Positions 13,665 through 28,590 of a DNA stretch of 64,000 nucleotides are shown piece by piece. Within the stretch, counting starts at the first letter, position 1. Every line of letters starts with the position of its first letter. The stretch is taken from positions 5,560,830-5,624,829 of the forward strand of contig OU696593.1 in assembly GCA_916048095.2 (NCBI GenBank), read 5' to 3'. Source of the DNA: Sacculina carcini (taxonomy: Eukaryota; Arthropoda; Thecostraca; Sacculinidae). The position numbers and the translations under genes were made by a program. The notes under the pieces were generated by a model. It did not search any database, was not told where the DNA came from, and saw only the letters and a list, made by a program, of their open reading frames with translations.

Positions 13665-16600
13665 CCACCCTCCTTGGTCACATTTTCAGCAAGCTGCTAC
13701 TCGGTAACCACTTAATGTACCGGCCAACAATTTATACCATTACGCTGGAAATTTTCTTGTCTACACGATAAGATAAATTTAAAATTTTAAAAATGAAATC
13801 AAAAAAAGGTATCGCGGTGAAAAGACAAAATGAACCCTGAAAAATGCGAAAATTTTGGTCAATATTCCTACATCTACTCCTCATAAACCAGAAATGGTAC
13901 AGCCAAACAGATTATACCACTGTGTAGAAAATATTCTGGTCTACGCGATAGGCTATAATAAATATCCAAAAATTAAATATAAAATATGTAAAAATGACAA
14001 AATTTCAGTCTACATTCAAAATTATATTTAAGCTCTACGCGTCTGATTTTTTGTACTTTTTTCTCTATTTCTCAGCAACTAAACATCACACATCTAAATA
14101 AATATTACCATCATGCTGGGAATTTTGTTTTCTACAGCACGGTATAAATGTTAATTTTCCAGAGCGTATTAAAAAAAAGTTACGGCGGTGTGAAGTCAAA
14201 ATGACAAAGTCAAAAAGGCACTGAAAAACGCGAATATTTTGGTCAATATTCCGCTATCTATTCCTCTTAAACCAGCAGAGTTACAGTTATTATAATTATA
14301 CTATTGTGTAGAAAATTTTGTGTTCTACAAGAAACGCTATAATTTATACCCACAAATGATACAAAAAACGTGTAAAATTGGAAAAATTCTCAAATACATC
14401 CAAAATTACACTTGAACACCGTGCGACTAAAATTAATTCATTTTTCTACCTATTTCTGAAGAACTATTTGTTACACATAAAAATAAATTATACCATTGTG
14501 CTGGAAAGTTTGTTTTCTACAATACGGTATAATTCTTAATTTTCCAAAGTGTATCTGAAGGAAGTTACGGCGGTGTAAAGTCAAATGGACATATTGCCAA
14601 TTTGACAGCTATTATACGCACTTGCGATTACACAGGAATATACTACTGTGTAGAGAATTTTGAGTAATACAAGAAAATGTATAATTTATACCCACAAATG
14701 ATACAAAAAACGTGTAAAATTGGCAAAATTCTCAAATACATCCAAAATTACACTTGAACACCGGGTGACTAAAATTAATTCATTTTTCTACCCATTTCTC
14801 AGGAACTGTTTGTCATACATTAAAATTAATCATACCATCGTGCTAGAAATTTTGTTTTCCACAATACGGTATAATTTTTAATTTTCCAAAGTGTATCTGA
14901 AGGAAGTTACGGCGGTGTAAAGTCAAAAGCACATATTACCAATTTGACAGCTATTATGCGCACTTGCGATTACACAGGAATATACACCGATTAAATTTCA
15001 CTGAAGCCCAATCCCAATTAAGAATGCATCATATAAGCTCCAAGCATGGATGGTGTGGTTTTATTGGGTACAGTTTAATTAATGCTACACTATACTGAAT
15101 ATAAAGGCTTTATTGTCCTCAATAACGTTCCGCACGACTGGCGGGTAAAATGCTACTGGGAACAAAGTAAACTACTGAATTCTACTGTATAATTTAATTG
15201 GTTTAATTTCAAGCTGCATAAGCTTAAGCTGCATAAGGATATGGGTTGTAATATAATGCAATGCAAACTATATGAATATGCTGTTTTAGCGGACGCATAA
15301 ATCTGGAATTATAGAGATGACAGAAAGTTTCATTGTTTTGATAGTGTTACACTTCTGAATTACTACACACGAAGGACGGGTGTGAATTTGAGCAGTGTTG
15401 AGGGAAAAACATCGTCAATAATTAAAACAAGAATTTACAAATTTGACTTTTTCTGTTGGTCGTTTTTCATCCATTTTCTTTGTGTTTGTTTCGTGTTTGA
15501 GTTCTGAATTATTCCGCACGACGGGCAGCTTTAAATAAGAGGTGGGTTGTGGAAAAACATGTTTTCTAAATTGAAACATAAATTTCACATTTCGACTTTT
15601 ATATTGGCTAAAACTTTCCTATGGGTTTGTTTTTCTTTTTCAATTTTCACTAATTTTTTATGAATTGAATATTAATTATATTTTATGAACTGTTCCGCAC
15701 GACGGGCGGGCTTGAATGTATCTATAAAGAGTGGGTTTAAATGATAGCGAGGTATATGATATTTTGCTAGCAGTAAATATTCTAGCGATAAAAGTAGAAT
15801 AGCTCTTAAGCAAATGATTTTGGAGAATGATGTGAACCTTTAAATATATTTTGCGATCTGATGATATATGTATTGAGAATAATACGTAGCAGAATATAGA
15901 TTGCACAATATAATATCGGCTGTAGTATCAAGGGCTGTAATATCGGTGTAATCCAAAAAATAACAACTGTAGGAATATGATGCATTAGTGGAAGCATTAA
16001 CCGGGAATCATGAGATAATATGATAATGGTGTATAATTATATCGCATTATGCAAAAAATGTGAATTTAGCTGCCTTACAGTTTGGTTCCGATACTATATT
16101 GGCGGGTTGAGTATTGGGTACTATATTGGCGGGATAAGTATTGGTGGGCCGCGTGTTTGGGACCCCTGGGGTAGATAATCTCAGTCTTCTGATTACAAAT
16201 TATGATCGCATCAGTATATTTTGTGATCACAAACTAATAAGTTAAATCACCTCAGACTAGGCTGAGAGCGGTCAAGATTGGATGGTTGGGTTGGGTTGGG
16301 TAGGTTTGACTCAGGTTATATTGGGTTTTAATGATAGCGGAAAATATATAAATTTTAACAATAAATATTATAGCGGTAAAAGTGAAATAGTACTTAAGCA
16401 AATGATATTGGGGAATGATGTTAAGTAATAAATATAGTTTGGAAACATTCTGATGAAAAGATTTCATCATCTTTCATTGTTTGTTTCGTGTTTGTGTTCT
16501 GAATTATACCACACGACGGGCAGATTTATATATCAGGCGGGTTGAGGGATAATATTTGTCAAAATAAGAACAAAAATATTCACATTTAGACTTTTCTATT

Positions 16601-17651
16601 GGTTAAGATATTTATAGGTTACATTTTTTGGTTTTCAATTTGTATTCATTATATTTTATGGATTTGATATGAATTTTATTGTATGAATTGCTCCGCACAA
16701 CGGGCGGGTTTTAATGCTATATATATACATAAAGAAGAAATTATCTGTCTGTCTGTGTATGTATGCTTGAATATGAGGTGACATAATTGCGCTGGTTCAT
16801 GGTTCGCTGGTTCAATGATCAGGGGCTTGAAACGCAAACGAAGCGATGGCTCATTTTTATGAAATAAAAATGTCCCGCGGGCAGCAATAAAACGTTCAAT
16901 TTCACCGTATAGAATGAATTCATATACAAAACTAATGGATTTGACTTCAAGAACCAGAACGGATGGTGTTCGAGTTCTGAATTATTCCTCACGTCGGGCG
17001 GGTTTAAATATGAGACGGGCTGAGTGAAAATATTTTGTCAAAATAAAATTAAAAATAATGAAATTTAGACTTTTTAATTAATTAAGGTCTTCATGAGTTT
17101 GCCTTATCTATTTTTAATTTGCAATATTTTTATGAATTGTTCCGCACAACGGGCGGGTTTTAATGCGGTTTTAATGCTATATATATACATAAAGAAGAAA
17201 TTATCTGTCTGTCTGTGTATGTATGCTTGAATATGAGGTGACATAATTGCGCTGGTTCATGGTTCGCTGGTTCAATGACCAGGGGCTTCAAACGCAAACG
17301 AAGCAATGGCTCATTTTTATGAAATAAAAATGTCCCGCGGGCATTTAGACTTTTCTATTGGTCAAGATATTTATAGCTTACATTTTTTGCTTTTCAATTT
17401 GTATTCATTATATTTTATGGATTTGATATGAATTTTATTGTATGAATTGTTCCGCACGACGGGTGGGTTTAAAAAAAAGTGTTTTTAGTTCATTTTTTTC
17501 AAATGGTTCATGATTTGCTTGATTGTATGAATTGCTCCGCACAACGGGCGGGTATTAATGCCATATATATACATAAAGAAGAAATTATCTGTCTGTCTGT
17601 GTATGTATGCTTGAATATGAGGTGACATAATTGCGCAGGTTCAATGGTATA
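13609..17651 (+). mobile_element. Helitron-like copy H4
   Basis: This is a tandem duplicate of H3 (offset 3,958) for its first ~2.8 kb; its later modules are different. Positions 13,942 to about 17,540 match 21,777 to about 25,375 in H6 (offset 7,835). The 3' end lacks a clear CTAG: a shortened module ending GGTTCAATGGTATA runs straight into the TC tip of H5. Confidence 0.55.
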
Positions 17652-20600
17652 TCTATATATATAAAAGAGATCCTCTGTGTGTCTGTGTGTGTGTCTGTGT
17701 GTGTGTGTGCTCACCATCCTTGGTCCATTTTCTATCAGCTAATACTCGGCCACCACTTGGCGTACCTGCTAACAATATATACCATCACGTTGGAAATTTT
17801 CTTGTCTACACTTAACACTAAATTTTAAATTTTAAAAATGAAACCAAAAAAAGTTATAGCGGTGAAAAGACAAAATCAACCCTGAAAAATGCGAAAATTT
17901 TGGTCAATTATCTGAAGACTACTCCTCCTAAACCAGCAATGGTACAGCTATACAAATTATACCACTGTGTAAAAAAATTTGTGTTCTACTCAACAAATTA
18001 TAATTTATACCCAAAAATTAAATATAAAACATGTAAAATGGAAAAAAATTCAATCTACATTCAAAATATTATTTAAACTCCACGCGTCCGATTTTCTATA
18101 CTTTGTTCTCTATATCTCAAAAACTAATTATCTCACATCTAAATAAATATTATCATCATGCTGGAAATTTTGTTTGCTAAAACACGGTATATTTTTTAAT
18201 TTTCCAAAGTGTATTAAAAAAAAGTTACGGTGGTGTGAAGTGTAAATGACAAAGTCAAAAATGCAAAATTAGCACACAAAAACGTGAATATTTTGGTTAA
18301 TATTCCGCTATCTATTCCTCATAAATCAGCAATGGGACAGCTATAAAATATATACTATTGTGTAAATAATTTTGTGTTCTACAAGAAAAGTTATAATTTG
18401 TACCCACAAATGATACAAAAAACGTGTAAAATTGGCAAAATTCTCAAATACATCCAAAATTACACTTGAACACCGGGTGACTAAAATTTATTCATTTTTC
18501 TATCTATTTCTCAAGAACTGTTTGTTACACATTAAAATAAATTATACCATCGTGCTCGAAAATTTTTTTTCTACAAAACGGTATAATTTTTAATTTTCTA
18601 AAGTGTATCTGAAGGAAGTTACAGTGGTGTACATTCAAAATGTCATGTTGCCAATTTAACAGCTATTATGCGCACTTGCGATTACACAGGAATATACTAC
18701 TGTGTAGAAAATTTTGTGTTCTACAAGATAAGCTATAATTCATACCAACAAATGATACAAAAAACGTGTAAAATTGGCAAAATTCTCAAATACATCCAAA
18801 ATTACACTTGAACACCGGGCGACTAAAATTAATTCATTTATCTACTATTTCTCAGTAACTATTTGTTACACATAAAAATAAATTATACCATTGTGCTAGA
18901 AATCTTGTTTTCTACAATACGGTATACTTTTTAATTTTCCAAAGTGTATCTAAAGGAAGTTACGGCGATGTAAAGTCAAAATGTCATGTTGCCAATTTGA
19001 CAGCTATTATGCGCACTTGCGATTACACATGAATATACACTGATTTAATTTCACTGAAGTCCAATCACAATTTACGCACTTGCGATTACACAGGAATATA
19101 CTACTGTGTAGAGAATTTTGTGTTCTACAATATAAGCTATAATTTATACCCACAAATGGTACAAAAACGTGTAAAATTGGCAAAATTCTCAAATACATCC
19201 AAAATTTCACTTGAACACCGGGCGACTAAAATTAATTAATTTTTCTACTATTTCTCAGTAACTATTTGTTATACAAAAAAATAAATTATACCATCGTGCT
19301 AGAAATCTTGTTTTCTACAATACGGTATAATTTTTAATTTTCCAAAGGGTATCTGAAGGAAGTTACGGCGGTGTAAAGTCAAAAGGACATATTGCCAATT
19401 TGACAGCTATTATGCGCACTTGCGATTACACAGGAATATACACCGATTTAATTTCACTGAAGCCCAATCACAATTAAGAATGCATCATATTAGCTCCAAG
19501 CATGGATGGTGTGGTTTTATTGGGTACAGTTTAATTAATGCTACACTATACTGAATAGAAAGGCTTTATTGTCCTCAATATTTACACATGAATTGTTCCG
19601 CACGACGGGCGGGTAAAATGCTACTTGGAACAAAGTAAGCTACTGAATTTTACTGTGTAATTTAATTGGTTTAATTTCAAGTTGCATACGCTTAAGTTGC
19701 ATAAGGATACGGGTTGTAATATCATGCAATGCCAAGTATATGCATATGCTGTTTTAGAGGAAGCATTAATCTGGAATTATAGAGATGTTTCATTGTTTTG
19801 ATAGTGTTACACCTCTGAATTACTACACACGAAGGACGGGTGTAAATTTGAGTAGTGTTGAGGGAAAAACATCGTCAATAATTAAAACAAGAATTTACAA
19901 ATTTGACTTTTTCTATTGGATAAGCTTTTTGCTTTTTGATTCATTATATTATATTTATAGTTCCGCACGACGGGCGGGCTTAAATACGAGGCAGTTCGAG
20001 AGAAAATATTTTCCCACACATAAAATAAAGTCGTTTTTCATCAATTTTCTTTGTGTTTGTTTCGTGTTTGAGCTCTGAATTATTCCGCACGACGGGCAGC
20101 TTTAAATATGAGGCGGGTTGTGGAAAAACATGTTTTCTAAATTGAAACATAAATTTCACATTTAGACTTTTGTATTAGCTAAAACTTTCCTGTGGGTTTG
20201 TTTTTCTTTTTCAATTTGCACTAATTTTTTTATGAATTGAATATTAATTATATTTTATGAACTGTTCCGCACGACGGGCGAATTAAATGTATCTATAAAG
20301 AGTGGGTTTAAATGATAGCGAGGTATATGATATTTTGCTAGCAGTAAATATTCTAGCGATAAATGTAGAATAGCTCTTAAGCAAATGATTCTGGAGAATG
20401 ATGTGAACCTTTAAATATATTTTGCGATCTGATGATATATGTATTAGGAATAATACGTAGCAGAATATAGATTGCATAATATAATATCGGCTGTAATATC
20501 AAGGGCTGTAATATCGGTGTAATCCAAAAAATAACAAGTGTATGAATATGATGCTTTAGTGGAAGCATTAACCGGGAATTATGAGATAATATGATAATGG

Positions 20601-21773
20601 TGTATAATTATATCGCATTATGCAACAAATGTGAATTTAGCTGCATTACAGTTTGGTCCCGATACTATATTGGCGGGTTGAGAGAAAAGTATTGGTGGGC
20701 CGCGTGTTTGGGACCCCTGGGGTAGATAATCTCAGTCTTCTGATTACAAATTATGATCGCATCAGTATATTTTGTGATCACAAACTAATAAGTTAAATCA
20801 CCTCAGACTAGGCTGAGAGCGGTCAATATTGAATGGTTGGGTTGGGTTGGGTAGGTTTGACTCAGGTTATATTGGGTTTTAATGATAGCGGAAAATATAT
20901 AAATTTTAACAATAAATATTATAGCGGTAAAAGTGAAATAGTACTTGAGCAAATGATATTGGGGAATGATGTTAAGTAATAAATATAGTTTGGAAACATT
21001 CTGATGAAAAGATTTCATCATCTTTCATTGTTTGTTTCGTGTTTGTGTTCTGAATTACACCACACGACGGGCAGATTTATATATCAGGCGGGTTGAGGAA
21101 TAATATTTGTCAAAATAAGAAGAAAAATATTCACATTTAGACTTTTCTATTGGTTAAGATATTTATAGGTTACATTTTTTGGTTTTCAATTTGTATTCAT
21201 TATATTTTCTGGATTTGATATGAATTTTATTGTATGAAATGTTCCGCACGACGGGTGGGTTTAAAAAAGTGTTTTTAGATCATTTTTTCAAATGGTTCAT
21301 TTAAAAAAAAGCAATTTTTTTTAAAAATAAAAATGTTCCGCGGGCAGCAACTATAGACAATAGAACGTTCAATTTTCCCTGTAGAATTAATCCATACACA
21401 AAACCAATGGATTTGACTTCAAATATGAATTTTATTGTATGAATTGTTCCGCACGACGGGCTGGTTTAAAAAAAGTGTTTCCATTTTTTAGTTCATTTTT
21501 TTCAAATGGTTCATTTAAAAAAAAGTATTTTTTTAAAAATAAAAATGCTCCGCGGGCAGCAACTATAGACAAAAGAACGTTCAATTTACCCTGTAGAATT
21601 AAACCATACACAAAACCAATGGATTTGACTTCAAGATGCAGAACGGATCGTGTTCGAGTTCTGAATTATTCAGCACGACGGGCGGGTTTAAAAATGACTC
21701 AGGCGGACTGAGGGGAAATATTTTGTCGGAATAAAAATAATTAAACTTATAATTTTCAATTGATTAATATTTC
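17652..21773 (+). mobile_element. Helitron-like copy H5, second 5' subfamily, 3' truncated
   Basis: The 5' tip is TC-TATATATATAAAAGAG followed by GTCTGTGTGTG microsatellite. Its 5' region reads TTGGTCCATTTTCTATCAGC, a different subfamily from H1-H4. The diverged ~350-400-bp subrepeats occur three times (around 18,395, 18,740 and 19,140). The copy breaks off at about 21,773, in the middle of a module, where it is joined to internal sequence of H6. Confidence 0.55.
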
Positions 21774-24700
21774 GTCTACGCGATAGGCTATAATAAATAT
21801 CCAAAAATTAAATATAAAATATGTAAAAATGACAAAATTTCAGTCTACATTCAAAATTATATTTAAGCTCGACGCGTCTGATTTTTTGTACTTTTTTCTC
21901 TATTTCTCAGCAGCTAAACATCACACATCTAAATAAATATTACCATCATGCTGGGAATTTTGTTTTCTACAGCACGGTATAAATTTTAATTTTCCAGAAC
22001 GTATTAAAAAAAAGTTACGGCGGTGTGAAGTCAAAATGACAAAGTCAAAAAGGCACTGAAAAACGCGAATATTTTGGTCAATATTCCGCTATCTATTCCT
22101 CTTAAACCAGCAGAGTTACAGTTATTATAATTATACTATTGTGTAGAAAATTTTGTGTTCTACAAGAAACGCTATAATTTATACCCACAAATGATACAAA
22201 AAACGTGTAAAATTGGAAAAATTCTCAAATACATCCAAAATTACACTTGAACACCGTGCGACTAAAATTAATTCATTTTTCTACCTATTTCTGAAGAACT
22301 ATTTGTTACACATAAAAATAAATTATACCATTGTGCTGGAAAGTTTGTTTTCTACAATACGGTATAATTCTTAATTTTCCAAAGTGTATCTGAAGGAAGT
22401 TACGGCGGTGTAAAGTCAAATGGACATATTGCCAATTTGACAGCTATTATACGCACTTGCGATTACACAGGAATATACTACTGTGTAGAGAATTTTGAGT
22501 TCTACAAGAAAATGTATAATTTATACCCACAAATGATACAAAAAACGTGTAAAATTGGCAAAATTATCAAATACATCCAAAATTACATTTGAACACCGGG
22601 TGACTAAAATTAATTCATTTTTCTACCCATTTCTCAGGAACTGTTTGTCATACATTAAAATTAATTATACCATCGTGCTAGAAATTTTGTTTTCCACAAT
22701 ACGGTATAATTTTTAATTTTCCAAAGGGTATCTGAAGGAAGTTACGGCGGTGTAAATTCAAAAGCACATATTACCAATTTGACAGCTATTATGCGCACTT
22801 GCGATTACACAGGAATATACACCGATTAAATTTCACTGAAGCCCAATCACAATTAAGAATGCATCATATAAGCTCCAAGCATGGATGGTGTGGTTTTATT
22901 GGGTACAGTTTAATTAATGCTACACTATACTGAATATAAAGGCTTTATTGTCCTCAATAACGTTCCGCACGACTGGCGGGTAAAATGCTACTGGGAACAA
23001 AGTAAACTACTGAATTCTACTGTATAATTTAATTGGTTTAATTTCAAGCTGCATAAGCTTAAGCTGCATAAGGATATGGGTTGTAATATAATGCAATGCA
23101 AACTATATGAATATGCTGTTTTAGCGGACGCATAAATCTGGAATTATAGAGATGACAGAAAGTTTCATTGTTTTGATAGTGTTACACTTCTGAATTACTA
23201 CACACGAAGGACGGGTGTGAATTTGAGCAGTGTTGAGGGAAAAACATCGTCAATAATTAAAACAAGAATTTACAAATTTGACTTTTTCTGTTGGTCGTTT
23301 TTCATCCATTTTCTTTGTGTTTGTTTCGTGTTTGAGTTCTGAATTATTCCGCACGACGGGCAGCTTTAAATAAGAGGTGGGTTGTGGAAAAACATGTTTT
23401 CTAAATTGAAACATAAATTTCACATTTCGACTTTTATATTGGCTAAAACTTTCCTATGGGTTTGTTTTTCTTTTTCAATTTTCACTAATTTTTTATGAAT
23501 TGAATATTAATTATATTTTATGAACTGTTTCGCACGACGGGCGGGCTTGAATGTATCTATAAAGAGTGGGTTTAAATGATAGCGAGGTATATGATATTTT
23601 GCTAGCAGTAAATATTCTAGCGATAAAAGTAGAATAGCTCTTAAGCAAATGATTTTGGAGAATGATGTGAACCTTTAAATATATTTTGCGATCTGATGAT
23701 ATATGTATTAAGAATAATACGTAGCAGAATATAGATTGCACAATATAATATCGGCTGTAGTATCAAGGGCTGTAATATCGGTGTAATCCAAAAAATAACA
23801 ACTGTAGGAATATGATGCATTAGTGGAAGCATTAACCGGGAATCATGAGATAATATGATAATGGTGTATAATTATATCGCATTATGCAAAAAATGTGAAT
23901 TTAGCTGCCTTACAGTTTGGTTCCGATACTATATTGGCGGGTTGAGTATTGGGTACTATATTGGCGGGATAAGTATTGGTGGGCCGCGTGTTTGGGACCC
24001 CTGGGGTAGATAATCTCAGTCTTCTGATTACAAATTATGATCGCATCAGTATATTTTGTGATCACAAACTAATAAGTTAAATCACCTCAGACTAGGCTGA
24101 GAGCGGTCAAGATTGGATGGTTGGGTTGGGTTGGGTAGGTTTGACTCAGGTTATATTGGGTTTTAATGATAGCGGAAAATATATAAATTTTAACAATAAA
24201 TATTATAGTGGTAAAAGTGAAATAGTACTTAAGCAAATGATATTGGGGAATGATGTTAAGTAATAAATATAGTTTGGAAACATTCTGATGAAAAGATTTC
24301 ATCATCTTTCATTGTTTGTTTCGTGTTTGTGTTCTGAATTATACCACACGACGGGCAGATTTATATATCAGGCGGGTTGAGGGATAATATTTGTCAAAAT
24401 AAGAACAAAAATATTCACATTTAGACTTTTCTATTGGTTAAGATATTTATAGGTTACATTTTTTGGTTTTCAATTTGTATTCATTATATTTTATGGATTT
24501 GATATGAATTTTATTGTATGAATTGCTCCGCACAACGGGCGGGTTTTAATGCTATATATATACATAAAGAAGAAATTATCTGTCTGTATGTGTATGTATG
24601 CTTGAATATGAGGTGACATAATTGCGCTGGTTCATGGTTCGCTGGTTCAATGATCAGGGGCTTGAAACGCAAACGAAGCGATGGCTCATTTTTATGAAAT

Positions 24701-25400
24701 AAAAATGTCCCGCGGGCAGCAATAAAACGTTCAATTTCACCGTATAGAATGAATTCATATACAAAACTAATGGATTTGACTTCAAGAACCAGAACGGATG
24801 GTGTTCGAGTTCTGAATTATTCCTCACGTCGGGCGGGTTTAAATATGAGACGGGCTGAGTGAAAATATTTTGTCAAAATAAAATTAAAAATAATGAAATT
24901 TAGACTTTTTAATTAATTAAGGTCTTCATGAGTTTGCCTTATCTATTTTTAATTTGCAATATTTTTATGAATTGTTCCGCACAACGGGCGGGTTTTAATG
25001 CGGTTTTAATGCTATATATATACATAAAGAAGAAATTATCTGTCTGTCTGTGTATGTATGCTTGAATATGAGGTGACATAATTGCGCTGGTTCATGGTTC
25101 GCTGGTTCAATGACCAGAGGCTTCAAACGCAAACGAAGCAATGGCTCATTTTTATGAAATAAAAATGTCCCGCGGGCATTTAGACTTTTCTATTGGTCAA
25201 GATATTTATAGCTTACATTTTTTGCTTTTCAATTTGTATTCATTATATTTTATGGATTTGATATGAATTTTATTGTATGAATTGTTCCGCACGACGGGTG
25301 GGTTTAAAAAAAAGTGTTTTTAGTTCATTTTTTTCAAATGGTTCATGATTTGCTTGATTGTATGAATTGCTCCGCACAACGGGCGGGTATTAATGCCATA
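21774..25400 (+). mobile_element. Helitron-like copy H6, 5' truncated
   Basis: The copy starts inside the element body at the GTCTACGCGATAGG motif, lacking the TC tip and about 330 bp of 5' sequence. It is nearly identical to H4 throughout (offset 7,835) and ends in TTAATGCCATA before the tip of H7. No coding region is recognised. Confidence 0.55.
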
Positions 25401-28215
25401 TCTATATATATAAAAGAGATCCTCTGTGTGTCTGTGTGTGTGTGTGTCTGTGTGTCTGTTCGACCCTCCTTGGTCCATTTTCTATCAGCTATTATTCGGC
25501 CAACACTTGACCTACCTGCTAACAATTTATACCATCACGTTGGAAATTTTCTTGTCTACACTTTAGATTAAATTTTAAATTTCAAAAATAAAATAAAAAA
25601 AGTTACAGCGGTGAAAAAACAAAATGAACCCTGAAAAATGCGAAAATTTTGGTCAATTTTCTGAAGACTACTCCTCCTAAACCAGCAATAGTACAACTAT
25701 AAAAATTATACCACTGTGTAGAACATTTTCTCTTCTACTCAACGAATTATAATTTATACCCAAAAATTAAATATAAAACATGATAAATGGAAAACAATCA
25801 ATCTACATTCAAAATTTTATTTAAACTTCCCGCGTCCGATTTTCTATACTATTTTCTCTATTTCTCAAAAACTAATAATCACACATCTAAATAAATAATA
25901 CCATCATGCTGAGAATTTGGTTTGCTAAAACACGGTATATTTTTTAATTTTCCAAAGTGTATTAAAAAAAAGTTACGGCGGTGTGAAGTGTAAATGACAA
26001 AAAGGCAAAAAGGCACAATTAGCACAAGAAACGTGAATATTTTGGTCAATATTCCGCTATCTATTCCTCATAAACCAGCAATGGTACAGCTATAAAAATT
26101 ATACTATTGTGTAGATAATTTTGTGTTCTACAAGAAAAATTATAATTTATACCCACAAATGATACAAAAAACGTGTAAAATTGGCAAAATTCTCAAATAC
26201 ATCCAAAATTACACTTGAACACCGGGTGACTAAAATTAATTCATTTTTCTATTATTTCTCAGTAACTATTAGTTAAACATAAGAATAAATTATACCATCG
26301 TGCTAGAAATATTGTTTTCTACAATACGGTATAATTTTTAATTTTCCAAAATATATCTGAAGGAAGTTACAGCGGTGTAAATTCAAAAGGACATATTGCC
26401 AATTTGACAGCTATTATGCGCACTTGCGATTACACAGGAATATACTACTGTGTAGATAATCTTATGTTCTACAAGATAAGTTATAATTTATATCCACAAA
26501 TGAAACAAAAAACGTGTAAAATTGGCAAAATTCTCAAATACATCCTAAATAACACTTGAACACCGGGCGAGTAAAATTAATTGATTTTTCTACTATTTCT
26601 CAGTAACTATTTGTTACACATAAAAATAAATTATACCATCGTGCTAGAAATCTTGTTTTCTACAATACGGTATAATTTTTAATTTTCCAAAGTGTATCTG
26701 AAGGAAGTTACGGCGGTGTAAAGTCAAAAGCACATATTACCAATTTGACAGCTATTATACGCACTTGCCATTACTCAGGAATATACACCGATTAATTTCA
26801 CTGAAGTCCAATCACAATTTACGCACTTGCGATTACACAGGAATATACTACTGTGTAGATATTTTTGTGTTCTACAAGATAAGCTATAGTTTAAACCCAC
26901 AAATGATACAAAAAACGTGTAAAATTGGCAAAATTCTCAAATACATCCAAAATTACACTTGAACACCGGGCGACTAAAATATATTCATTTTTCTACTATT
27001 TTCCAGTAACTATTTGTTACACATAAAAATAAATTATACCATCGTGCTGGAAATTTTGTTTTCTACAATGCAGTATAATTTTTAATGTTCCAAAGTGTAT
27101 CTGAAGGAAGTTACGGCGGTGTAAAGTCAAAGGGACATATTGCCAATTTGACAGCTATTATGCGCACTTACGATTTCACAGGAATATACACCGATAAAAT
27201 TTCACTGAAGCCCAATCACAATTAAGAATGTATCATATTAGCTCCAAGCATGGATGGTGTGGTTTTATTGCGTACAGTTTAATTAATGCTACACTATACT
27301 GAATATAAAGGCTTTATTGTCCGTAATATTTACACATGAATCGTTCCAGACGACGGGCGGGTAAAATGCTACTGGGAACAAAGTAAACTACTGAATTTTA
27401 CTGTGTAATTTAATTGGTTCAATTTCAAGTTGCATAAGGATACGGGTTGTAACATCATGCAATGCCAGCTATATGCATCTGCTGTTTTAGCGGAAGCATT
27501 AATCTGGAATTATAACGATGAAAGAAAGTTACATTGTTTTGATAGTGTTACACTTCTGAATTACTACACACGAAGGATGGGTGTGAACTTGAGCACTGTT
27601 GAGGGAAAAAACATCGTCAATAATTAAAACAAGAATTTACAAATTTAACTTTTTCTATTGGTCGTTTTTTATCAATTTTCTTTGTGTTTGTTTCGTGTTT
27701 GAGTTCTGAATTATTCCGCTCGACGGGCAGCTTTAAATATTAGGCGGGTTGTGGAAAAACATGTTTTCTAAATTGAAACATAAATTTCACATTTGGACTT
27801 TTATATTGGCTAAATCTTTTCTATGGGTTTGTTTTTCTTTTTCAATTTGCACTAATTTTCTATGAATTGAATATTAATTATATTTTATGAACTTTTCCGC
27901 ACGACGGGCGGGCTTGAATGTATCTATAAAGAGTGGGTTTAAATGATAGCGAGGTATATGATATTTTGCTAGCAGTAAATATTCCAGCGTTAAAAGTAGA
28001 ATAGCTCTTGAGCAAATGATGGTGGAGAATGATGTGAACCTTCAAATAATTTTGCGATCTGATGATATATGTATTAGGAATAATACGTAGCAGAATATAG
28101 ATTGCATAATATAATATCGGCTGTAATATTAAAGGGCTGTAATATGGGTGTAATCCAAAAAAATAACAACTGTATGAATATGATGCATTAGTGGAAGCAT
28201 TAACCGGGAATTATG

Positions 28216-28590
28216 AGATAATATTATGGAAAAAAGTTCATATATATACTAAAAAATTTATTGTTATTTTGTGTTTACATTTCGAAATTATCCCTGACGA
28301 CAGGCGGGCTTAAGTATGAGGCGGGTTGACTGAATAATATGCCGTCAATTATTAGAATAAGAATATGCAAATTCAGAACAGGAATTTTCTATTGGTATAG
28401 ATTTTTCAATTTAGAGTTTTCTATTAGACTGGCTGTTTGCATTTAAATATGTATTACTTTTGTTTTATTAATTGTTCCGCACGACGGGTGGATACAAACA
28501 TTCAATTTTACCATGTGGAATGAATCCATATACAAAACTCACGGGCTTGACATCAAGATCCAGACTCACTAATGTAAATGTGACTTAAAT
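28216..28590. repeat. Diverged GC-box module unique to H7
   Basis: This segment interrupts the otherwise conserved H7 body between the GGGAATTATGAGATAATAT motif and the sequence that continues ATGGTGTATAAATATATCGC in this copy. It has GC boxes (CCCTGACGACAGGCGGG; CCGCACGACGGGTGG) but differs from other modules over most of its length. It could be an older Helitron-like fragment inserted or retained here. Confidence 0.5.
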
